Origin: Mercurialis annua
Lineage: Eukaryota > Streptophyta > Magnoliopsida > Malpighiales > Euphorbiaceae
Length of the DNA stretch: 64,000 bases
Direction of reading: 5' to 3'
Assembly: GCF_937616625.2 (NCBI RefSeq)
Contig: NC_065570.1
Span: 24,948,046 to 25,012,045, forward strand
Every line of letters begins with the position of its first letter. Positions within the stretch are counted from its first letter, which is position 1. Shown piece after piece: positions 38,714 through 48,257 of the stretch. A program made the position numbers and the translations under genes. A model generated the notes under the pieces. That model was not told the origin of the DNA. It did no database searches and worked only from the letters and a program-made list of their open reading frames with translations.

Positions 38714-40030
38714 ATGTCAAGAGCAACAAGATCAAAAGCACAAGCATCCAACCCACCCATTGAAGAAGACCAACCCATTAGAGCATTCCGCTCAACCCGG
38801 AAAACCACCGCCTCCGGCGCTCGAGTTACCGGAGTGAATACCCCGGGGTCTCTAACAAGGTTATATGAGGCACCTTTTGAAATTCGGACAAGGGATGAAG
38901 GCGAGATATACAAGAAGCTTAGGAAGCGGGGAATAGCCGATCATTACGCTATCCATTGGCCTACCATTGACAAGCTAAGAATCCGGGAGGGGATTGAAGA
39001 CGCCCTTGGATGTCTTCAATTGGGCAAGATGGCCAATTTACCACACGAGTTTTGCGAAGAACTCATTTACGAATTCTTCACAACATTGAAGGAGGTACCC
39101 GGAGAAGATGCGAGCCTTGCCTATCGGTTAGGGGGAAAGGAATTGGTATACACGTTGAAGAATTTGTGCGATGATTTTAATCTTGATAATGACGGAATCA
39201 AGTGGATGCCTTCAAGTGAAAACTTTGATGATAATAAAGTATGGAACATGGTTTCGGGGAAAGCGGTTTATGACCCACACAAGTCCAAGTTGAATGAAGT
39301 GAGGGATATGATATTGGTGATTTTTCTCAAGTGGTACGGCCATTGCTATTGTGGGCGTCATGAGTATAACAAAGTGGCAAGAAACGACTTGCTTGTTCTT
39401 AGGGTTTTGAAAAATCCAGCAGACGTAACTTGCGATGTTAATGTGGCATACCGGTTTTTGAAGATGGTGCAAGAGGTACCTCGGAAAACAAAGCGGTTAG
39501 GATTCGGATGGTTCATTTTGTACTTAGCACGGAAAGACCCGGATTTTGACGAGACAAGGTATCGGATTGTGGCCCCCAAATTGTTTGATGTGCTTCACCT
39601 ATCCACGGGTGGCTTTGTGAAGAAAGGCCGGATTGCGGGCAAGTATATGCAAGAAGCTTGGGAAAGGCTTCATCCCGGTGAACAACATCCATTTGATGAA
39701 GAGAATGAACCGAGGGAGGAACCGGCTCCAAGGCGAGAAAAAGAGCAACCAAGAAGGAAAGATAAGCATGTGGCCGGTACTAGCACCGAGCAAGAAGAAG
39801 TTCCGGAAGGGGCCCAATGGGAGCAACCGCCCCCATACGATTTCCAAGCGGATCAACGTGCTTTTATGGCGGAACAAAGAAGGATGTGGAAGAAGATGGA
39901 GTATAGGCAAGAAAGGATGCAACATCGCATGAGGAGGCATGAACAAAAGATGCAAGAGTTTTACAATGCCCAAGGCGGTCCGCGTTTCCCGTCTCCTACA
40001 CCTTCGCCGGAGCCACCCGAGTTCGATTGA
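38714..40030 (+). CDS. Athila downstream ORF (env-position, ATHILA ORF-1-like)
   Basis: This intact 438-codon frame starts MSRATRSKAQ. Position, length and sequence style (YEAPFEIRTRDEGEIYKKL, then LGGKELVYTLKNLCDDFNL and YGHCYCGRHEYNKVARNDLL) fit the ATHILA ORF-1 family, which lies downstream of pol in this lineage. Its function is not established. I see no signal peptide and no clear membrane segment, so it does not resemble a fusion glycoprotein. Residues about 325-425 are highly charged (EEPAPRREKEQPRRKDKH; later rich in R, E, M and Q) and may form a coiled coil. It begins about 940 bp after the gag-pol stop, which suggests a subgenomic or spliced message (inference). Confidence 0.85.
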   Translation: MSRATRSKAQASNPPIEEDQPIRAFRSTRKTTASGARVTGVNTPGSLTRLYEAPFEIRTRDEGEIYKKLRKRGIADHYAIHWPTIDKLRIREGIEDALGCLQLGKMANLPHEFCEELIYEFFTTLKEVPGEDASLAYRLGGKELVYTLKNLCDDFNLDNDGIKWMPSSENFDDNKVWNMVSGKAVYDPHKSKLNEVRDMILVIFLKWYGHCYCGRHEYNKVARNDLLVLRVLKNPADVTCDVNVAYRFLKMVQEVPRKTKRLGFGWFILYLARKDPDFDETRYRIVAPKLFDVLHLSTGGFVKKGRIAGKYMQEAWERLHPGEQHPFDEENEPREEPAPRREKEQPRRKDKHVAGTSTEQEEVPEGAQWEQPPPYDFQADQRAFMAEQRRMWKKMEYRQERMQHRMRRHEQKMQEFYNAQGGPRFPSPTPSPEPPEFD

Positions 40031-41663
40031 ACTCGAAGATTTGCTTTCTTCAACTCTAACTCATGCAATTTTCCGTTTTATTTCATTGCCATGGGGACAT
40101 AGCATAGAAATAGTGTGAGGAGGGGTTGTTGAAAATATGAATGCGTTAGAGTCTCGGTTTTATTGTTTTGTTTTTAATGTTTGCGCGTAGGAGTCTAGTT
40201 TGTTTGTTTTATGTTGTTTATTTTGAGTCACCTCGCACTAAATCGTTGGCTTGTGTATGTTGAAGCATGATTAGTGACCTTGGTGTATTTGTGAAATGAA
40301 AGTTTTATTCCCGATCAATGAAGTAGCAAGTGCATTTTTCTAGTTTAAATCAATCAAATGTGGATGTGTTTAATAAGATGCAAGTTGTATGACATGGTTC
40401 AATGAAATTCGAGTTAATTCCATGTTAATTGGTGTTGTGTTTTGACAAATTGTAGTGCTTAATACGGATGCATGATGTGTGCTTTTAAATTGACAATTTG
40501 TGCCATTTTTGAAAATTTGAGTATGATTGGCATGTTTTCATAGGAATTAAGTTTTTGGCATGACACCCTTTTATTGAGTGTTTATTGAGCCTATTTGTTG
40601 TTGTGAGTATTGATTGCATGCTAAATTCCTAGAACTTGCTTGGTGTCCGCTCAAAACTATAGAGGTTGAGTGTCAATGACTAGATGAGTATGGCATTAGG
40701 AATACCCCAAATTTTTGAACAAAATCACTTAAAAGCCTACCCTCTACCTTTAGAATCACCATTTTGAGCCTAAGCCTTTCCTTGTCAAACACAAATCACA
40801 CAACTCCCTTCAACAACTTACCTCTTAAAACACCCAATTTGATTTGAATGACTTAATGATGAGAAAAATGCGACACTAGCTTGATGACTAGAAAGAAATG
40901 TGAAAGTGTTAAAAGAATAGAAATTTGCCTCGAGAAAAAGAAAATCAAAAGAAAGAAAGAATAAAAACAATATCAAGAAGAAAAAAAAAAGAAAAAAAAA
41001 GAAAAAGAGGAAAATGAAGAAAAGAAAAGAAAGAAAGAATAAACAAAGGCAATAAATAAAAATAATTCAAAAGTTCACAAGTGTTGAAAATCCAAGCTAG
41101 GTCGAAAGTATATTAGAAAAGAGTCGTTCAAATCAAGTTTAGCCAAGTATCCAAATCTACCTACCCCTAACCCATAGCCTAGTTACAACCCTCACAAGTC
41201 CATATGATAGTTGTTGATTACCGAACCAAATAGTGGAGTTCAGGACTAAAGGCAAGCTTATGGTGAATAAGCACGATGTGAGTTTAATTGTTTACCCTAA
41301 ACACTTGTGTGTTGGAGTGATATCTTGTGAGTTTCATTGTGCTTTGCTTGGTTCCTATGAGAATAATGCCATGATTTACCATTTCATTTTGGCCAATGTG
41401 TGCATGTCCCATAGATGATTGTAACTCCGAATTTGCTTAACACAAATGCCTTACCAATAGTATTCTCAATGTCATTGGATTATGTCATTATAATTGCATT
41501 CATCGTTCGTTGCATCGCTTACAATTGATAACACTAGAAGTTTGTCTTGTGCCTTCATTGGTTGGGAGTTCGCGTGTTGTCATGTGTTTACAATCCCCAA
41601 GGTTGTTAATTGTTGTGGTTTATAGTGAGATTCATTTCTTGCTTGGGGACAAGCAAGGTTTTA
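40031..41663 (+). other. Athila 3' non-coding region
   Basis: This stretch has no open frame of note. A long purine-rich tract dominated by AAAGAAAG occupies about 40925-41060. The end carries CTTGGGGACAAGCAAGG, which precedes the polypurine tract in Athila elements. Confidence 0.75.
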
Positions 41664-41676
41664 GTGTGAGGAGGTT
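41664..41676 (+). other. Polypurine tract of Athila
   Basis: GTGTGAGGAGG followed by TT abuts the 3' LTR. It is the expected plus-strand primer. Confidence 0.75.
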
Positions 41677-43116
41677 TGATAGGAGTAAAATACTCCTATC
41701 TTTAGGATGTCTTTTCGTATGCTTTTATGTGCTTTCACCCCACTTTTATATGGAATTGATTAGCTTATAAAGGGTGTTTATGTTTCAGGGAATCAAGAGC
41801 GTTACGAAGAGTTTTAAGGCCGAAATAATGGAAAATGAGCGGAAGCGGAAGTCGAGTGCGAAAGAAGCTAAAGCCGGAAGCGAAAGAAGTCGACTCCCCC
41901 TTCTGAAGAGGTGTCTCGAATCGAGACATCCCACTTAAGATGTGTCTCGAATCGAGACACAAAGAGTTGAGAAGCAGATTGTTTTGCCAAGATGTGTCTC
42001 GAATCGAGACACACCTTTAAGTTGTGTGTCTCGATTCGAGACAATGGTTATAAGGAGCTCAGATTTTCTTGGTTTCTTTCCTTATTGGGCCAAACATTCT
42101 AGATGGGTTGTATTTTTATTCCCTATTTTGGGTAGTACTATATAAGGATACATTATTTTCCCTTTTTAGGGTTATGCACTAGATTTAGATTTGTAGCCCC
42201 CATTTCCTTTTACCATTCTCAGCTTTTTGAATTACACTAGTTCTTAGTGCTATTTTGAGTTTCATGTTATTTTTTGAAGATTATTATTATTAATAGAAGA
42301 TTGTTGGTTTCTCATTATTGTTCTTCATTATCTCTTTTATGCTTGGATATTCAATTATTGCAAGGTAATTAATCTCTAAACTATGATTACTCCTAATGCT
42401 TACGTATTAGTTATTGCTATGATGTTTGTGATGAGTAGCTAAATCCTTAGTTTAGGGGTTGTTGATGAAGTTTGGTTGTGATTAGTTGACTAGGGTTTGA
42501 TTTGGGTATTAGGGTTTGTAGTGATTTGTATGCTTAATGCCTAGGATAGATTGATCTCCTAATCCTAGGTTAAGAGGGTAATTAATTAGGCGAGAGTCAC
42601 TTAATAACCCGGAATTAGCAAATCACTTAATTAGGGTTTAATCACGCGAGAGCGGTTTAGGGCTTAATCGGTTTTAGGTTAAACTTCGTGATTGGATTAA
42701 ATTGGTATAATCGAAATCTAATTACGCGAGAGCGATTTAGATTTCGGGGTATTAATTTAATTACAATTAGTTCTAATTGCGGACTCGAGAGAGCGGATTA
42801 GGCACTTTTGAAAACTTTACCCGAACTAATTACCAAATCAACCCCGGTTAGCTAGAACGTTTCAAATCGATTTAACAACCTCTAAACGCCTTTTACCTAT
42901 TGTTTTATCCCGTTTATTAATTAATTGCTTTAGTTTTTAATTGCTTCAAGTGTTAATTTCACTAGTTTTAAATTCCGTAATCATTACTATAATTCCAATT
43001 GATCGTTGCTTTCCGAATTGAATTTCCAAATACGTGTTCGCTCACTTTAAACCTCTTGTCTTCGTGGGATCGATTCCGTATTTCCGGATTACTACAAGTT
43101 AGTATTTTTGCTAACA
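41677..43116 (+). repeat. 3' LTR of Athila
   Basis: This LTR is 1440 bp and differs from the 5' LTR by about nine substitutions and one small indel by eye, for example TTGTAGCCCCC against TTGTATTCCC. The TATA box is at 42139-42145. Confidence 0.95.
41912..42043. promoter_or_regulatory. Four-palindrome module, copy 4 (3' LTR)
   Basis: The palindromes start at 41912, 41943, 41995 and 42027, the same order, form and spacing (31, 52, 32) as in the 5' LTR. All four are intact. Confidence 0.93.
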
Positions 43117-46100
43117 ACTGCTCCTCGTAAGAAAGTTCCTCGTTAACCTCCACAGCTTGTGGCTGAATCACATGATGAGGATCTGAGACATACTTTTGCA
43201 GCATCGATATGTGAAACACCGGATGAACTTGTGACATGTCTGGCGGTAGATCTAATTTATATGCTACCGCTCCGATGCGCTCTATAATTTAGTAAGGTCC
43301 CCCATACCTTGGAGATAACACCCTTCATTGGTGATACTTTCAGAAAGACATAGTCACCAACTTGAAACTCTATCTCTTTTCTCTTTGGATCCGCATAACT
43401 TTTCTGGCGACTAAAAGCAGTTTCCAATCGCTGCTTAATTGATGGTACCTTCTCTGAGGTAATTTGGATAATCTCTGCTCCGGTCAATTTTCTTTCTCCA
43501 ACTTCCTCCCAACAGATAGGAGATCGACATTTACGACCGTATAGTGCCTCATATGGAGCCATTTCGATACTGGAATGATAACTGTTTTTGTATGAGAACT
43601 CTACTAATGGCAAATACACATCCCAGCTACCTCCAAAATCCAGTACACACATTCGAAGCATATCTTCTACAGTCTGAATAGTCCTTTCAGACTGTCCATC
43701 AGTTTGCAGATGAAATGCGGTACTAAAATCTAGCCGCGTTCCCATCGCTTCTTGCAAACTTCTGCAAAATCTAGAGGTAAATACCGAACCTCTATCTGAA
43801 ACTGTTGACACAGGAATTCCATGTAAACTGACTATCTTGTCAATATATACTTGTGCCAATTTCGCCGCAGTATATGATGTCTTAATAGGTATAAAATGGG
43901 CCGACTTCGTTAGACGATCCACTATAACCCATATAGAATCAAAACCTTTCTGCGTCTTAGGCAATCCAACCACAAAGTCCATTATAATCCTCTCCCACTT
44001 CCACTCTGGAATGGGTAGGGGTTGTAAAAATCCATATGGCCTTTGGTGTTCAAGCTTAACTTGCTGACACACTGGACACCTTGCTACAAACTCCGCAATA
44101 TCTCGCTTCATTCCGTTCCACCAGTACATCTCCTTAATATCTCTATACATCTTAGTAGAACCCGGATGCATACTATAAGTTGATCCATGGGTCTCCTCCA
44201 TGATCTTTTGCCTTAGATTTTCAACATCTGGCAATCTGGTACCATACTTCAGTGTTCCGTTAACAACACTGAAGTCTTGACACTTTCCTTTCTCTACCTC
44301 ATCCATTACACTCTTTAGTTGAAGATCTTCACCTTGTATTTCCCTAATCCTGTCGATTAGAGTTGGTCGCACACTTAATTGGGCTTTCAAGCTTCCAAGA
44401 TAAGAAACTTCAAATCTGATGTTCTGACTGAACATCGTATAGATCTCTTTGATCAATGGCCTTCGCCACTCTGTTGTAACGTGTGCTAAACTTCCTGCAG
44501 ACTTCCTACTTAATGCATCAGCCACCACATTGGCTTTACCCGGATGATAATGTATAGTGCAATCGTAATCCTTAAGCAACTCTAGCCATCTCCTTTGTCT
44601 GAGATTCAATTCACGTTGGTCAAAGATATACCTCAAACTTTTATGATCCGTGAATATCTCGCACGTTGCACCGTACAAGTAATGTCTCCAGATTTTTAAT
44701 GCAAAGATTACTGCTGCTAATTCCAAGTCATGAGTAGGATAGTTCACTTCATGCTTTTTCAGTTGGCGAGAAGCATAAGCTATTACTCGTCCATGTTGCA
44801 TTAAAACACATCCTAAACCAACCCTTGAAGCATCACAGTAAACAGTGAATCCTTCAATACCTTCTGGTAATGCTAGCACTGGAGCTGTCGTTAGACACTC
44901 CTTCAGTTTCTGAAAACTGTTATCGCATTTCTCTGTCCATTCGTACTTTGCATTTTTCTGAGTTAACTTTGTCAATGGTGCAGAGATTTTTGAGAAATCT
45001 TGCACAAATCTTCTGTAGTATCCTGCTAAACCAAGGAAACTACGAATTTTAGTCACCGAAGTTGGTCGTTTCCATTCCAAAACCGCTTCAATCTTCTTTG
45101 GATCTACTTTGATTCCACTTTGAGACACAACATGTCCCAAAAATGCCACTTCTTCTAACCAAAACTCACACTTTGAGAACTTGGCGTACAATTGATGCTC
45201 CCTCAATTTCTAAAGAACTAGGCGCAAATGATGTGCATGGTCCTCCTCCGTCCGCGAGTAAATCAAAATATCATCAATAAAAACAATTACAAACTGATCC
45301 AAGAATGGTTTGAATATCCTATTCATCAAATCCATGAAAGCCGCCGGTGCGTTCGTCAATCCAAATGACATAACTAGGAACTCGTAGTGACCATACCGAG
45401 TCCTAAAAGCAGTTTTTGAAACATCATCCTCTCGGATCTTTAACTGATGATATCCTAATCGCAAGTCAATCTTAGAAAAGTACCTTGCTCCTTGCAGTTG
45501 ATCGAACAAATCATCAATTCTTGGCAATGGGTACTTGTTCTTGATTGTAACTTTGTTCAGCTGTCTGTAGTCTATACAGAGCCGAAACGATCCGTCCTTC
45601 TTTTTAACAAATAAAACAGGTGCTCCCCATGGTGAAACACTCGGTCTGATAAAACCACAATTTAGTAGTTCCTCTAGTTGATTTTTCAGTTCCTTTAACT
45701 CTGCTGGCGCCATCCGATAAGGAGGTATTGATATCGGTTTGGTACCAGGAGCTAACTCAATACATAACTCTATCTCCCTATCTGGTGGTAATCCTGGTAA
45801 TTCGTCTGGAGAAACATATGGATACTCCACTACCACCAGTACATTCTGTAAAGTTCCTTGAGCTTTCTCTGCATCCAACACAATAGCTAAGAATGCTTGA
45901 CATCCTTTTCTCATCATTCGTTGAGCTTTCATAGCTGAGATTATGCTAGCAGTGGATTTCAATTTTTCACTTTGAATTGAAACCATCTCAATTCCAGGGG
46001 TATTGAATGTCACTAACTTCTCGCGACAATCCACACTCGCATAATGTCGAGCTAACCAATCCATGCCTAATATAACATCAAATGCTAGTACTTCTAGCAA

Positions 46101-46961
46101 AATTAGATCGGCAAGCAACTCTCGTCCTTGAACATTCACAGGACAAGACGAATATACTATGTCCGCATCCATACTTTCACCCATTGGCGTGGCTACTGAT
46201 AATGGACTCTGCAAGTAAGCGGGTTGCTTTCCCATCTTGATCGCAAAACTTGGTGAAACAAACGAATGTGTCGCACCCGGATCAAATAATACTAAAGCAT
46301 CCATAGAGGCTATAGTAAAAATACCTTGCACAACTGCATTAATGGCTTGAGCCTCTTGTGGGTTTAGTGCGAACACCTTGGCTTGACTCCCCTCCGCTTG
46401 AGAGTTCTGACCATTACCTCTTCCTCCACCATTTCTTCCTCCACCTCGATTATTATCAAAACCTCTTCCTCTTTGACTAGTAAATGTACTACCAGTTTGA
46501 CCTTGCCCAGATGCCGCCGGAAACATAGGTCTCCGCTGCTGCGGAAAAGGTTGAGCAACACTGGCAGCAGACCCTTGTGCTCCTGACATCGGACACTGTC
46601 TTGCATAATGGCCTGGTTGGCCACAAACAAAGTACGCTCCTGGAGCAAGATGACACACTCCATAGTGCCTTCTCCGACAATTCTGGAAATATGGAGTTAA
46701 AACTCCAGAACTTCCTGAGCTACGTCCACTTGAACTAGCTCCAGGGGTATTGAAACGCTTATTACTCTTCCCTTTAAAAAATTTACGTCGCGGTCCAGTA
46801 AAACCACTTGGATTAAACCACATTTGTGTATTGGCTGTCGCACCAACTTGATCACTCCTTTTTGACATTGGTGCAGTAGAATTTACAATCCTGCCAAACT
46901 GTACCAACGATGTCTCCATCTGACGTGCACTGTCTATCAGTTGGATCAAATCTCGGTTCAC
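43117..46961 (-). pseudogene. Tekay pol pseudogene (protease, RT, RNase H, integrase)
   Basis: On the minus strand the parts follow in order. A zinc knuckle [11 protein letters not shown] lies near 46593-46627. The protease active site reads DPGATHSF in place of the usual D-T/S-G (about 46262-46290). RT has [12 protein letters not shown] and FIDDILIYS (about 45260-45285). Then come RNase H ([16 protein letters not shown]), the integrase zinc domain (RCPVCQQVK), and the core with SDRGSVF and TDGQSERT. An in-frame TAG at 45210-45212 looks like CAG to TAG. A deletion with frameshift near 43300, after SPMKGV, shifts the reading before the resumed MSQVHPVFHISMLQKYV. The remainder is at 30408-30570 beyond the Athila insert. 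The normal product would replicate and integrate the element; this copy cannot. Confidence 0.92.
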
Positions 46962-47740
46962 GTCAGAAATAAGGCTAATAAACTGGGGTCCTAAACCCTT
47001 GATAAAACTCCCATTCGCCCTTGCTGGATCAAATCAGGTGCAAATCTTCCCAACCTAGTGAACTCCGTCACATATTCTTGCACTGACCTATTTCCTCTTC
47101 TCAAATTCAACAATTGATCTCGATAACTCTCGGTCACAGAAAATGGCAGATAAAATTCTCTGTATCGATTAACAAACTCTGCCCAGGTCATTTGATTCAT
47201 CGTAGGTTGAATTATACGTCGAAGCCAATCTTTTGCTGGTCCTTTCATTGACATTTCAACTAACAAGATTAACTGTCTCTCGTCAGCCTGCAAACGTCTA
47301 GCATTACGCTCAACTTCCTCAAGAAAATCTAATGCATCGCCTGAACCATCAAATTATGTTGGTTTGAGCCGCATATAAGCCAAAACACTGTCTCAATCGA
47401 CATTTGCACCAACCCGCTGTTGTTGTTGCAATAGTTGCTCCCTATGCATAGCCTGATTCTCCACTTGGTTAGCCTACATAGCTGCAACTCCAGCTAAGAA
47501 CTGATTAAAGTCAAAGCCTGGCGCGTTAGGTTGTTGTGGCATCCCAGGAGCCTGAACTGGTTCATGTTCCTCCACAGCTTGACCTCTAGCTCTACCTCTA
47601 GGTCTACCACGCCCACGGCCTCTACCTGCTACGTTGGCCGGTTCATGTTGCCTTATATGCACAGACGACTCATCATGAGCCTCTTCAGGTGCATCTCGTA
47701 TCATCGCAGCTCGATTGCGAGTTTGTCTTTGATCAGCCAT
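46962..47740 (-). pseudogene. Tekay gag pseudogene
   Basis: The likely start is ATG at 47740 (MADQRQTRNRAAM). A glycine/arginine-rich stretch follows (GRGRGRPRGRARG), then a retrotransposon gag core with WLRRIIQPTMNQMTWAEFVN and YLPFSVTESYRDQLLNLRRG. Three in-frame stops are visible: TAG at 47474-47476, TGA at 47393-47395 and TAA at 47354-47356. A frameshift near 47000-47030 moves the rest of gag into the frame of pol. The TAG and TGA fit C-to-T decay of CAG and CGA, as expected for methylated silenced copies. Gag would form the capsid-like particle; this copy cannot. Confidence 0.87.
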
Positions 47741-48241
47741 CCTAACCAAATCAAACCACACTGCAATCAAACGAAGAGTAACAAATACAAATCTAACATA
47801 AACGCATATAACCATCTCTATGGTCGCACCTCACGTGCTTATGCGTTTCACAATATATAACTTATATCAAACTCACTCTAAATTCACAACTTAAAGGAAA
47901 AGCTGAATATTTCACAATTAAATGATGACATATCAAGGACATGACTCAAATCCTATTGCTGCAGTAGTTCCTTAGACTCTATTACTCGAGTATCGGCAAT
48001 GTTACTGTAGACATTCCAGTTCTACAACATTGCTCTGATACCAACTTTGTCAGTTGCGGCCCTAGCCGATATGGACTCATTCCTATCCCATAGGGTGACA
48101 TCCATATATACCTATCAGAGCACGTATAAAATACGCTCGAGGGCGGAGAGCCTAACTTCGTCACACTGATCATGAGTGAGAGTTCCCTAGAATTGGGCAG
48201 GTCTCGTGAGCCCAGCTCCACCGAGTTACCTAGCACCCTTT
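47741..48241 (-). other. Tekay 5' untranslated region with a second primer-like site
   Basis: There is no coding sequence here. A second copy of GCTCTGATACCA lies at 48032-48043, within a 22-base exact duplicate of the sequence around the true primer site, 210 bp away. Confidence 0.75.
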
Positions 48242-48253
48242 GCTCTGATACCA
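48242..48253 (-). other. Primer binding site of the Tekay element, tRNA-iMet
   Basis: Minus-strand TGGTATCAGAGC is a perfect match to the complement of the initiator-methionine tRNA end, 4 bases from the 5' LTR. Confidence 0.88.
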
Positions 48254-48257
48254 ACTT

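Larger units (their letters stand above)
30571..43116 (+). mobile_element. Athila-lineage LTR retrotransposon, nearly intact
   Basis: This 12.5-kb element is inserted in the Tekay coding region. Its LTRs (1439 and 1440 bp) differ by only about ten changes by eye. The flanking 5-mers GCTGC (30566-30570) and ACTGC (43117-43121) look like one target duplication with one mutation. It has a tRNA-Asp primer site, a gag-pol frame of 1863 codons, an Athila-type downstream ORF, and a polypurine tract preceded by CTTGGGGACAAGCAAGG, a layout known from Athila elements. LTR similarity implies an insertion on the order of a few hundred thousand years ago at commonly used plant rates (rough). Confidence 0.94.

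Noticed and set aside
38714..40030. A genuine envelope glycoprotein
   Set aside because: No signal peptide, membrane anchor or cleavage site is visible. It fits the ATHILA ORF-1 family, of unknown function.
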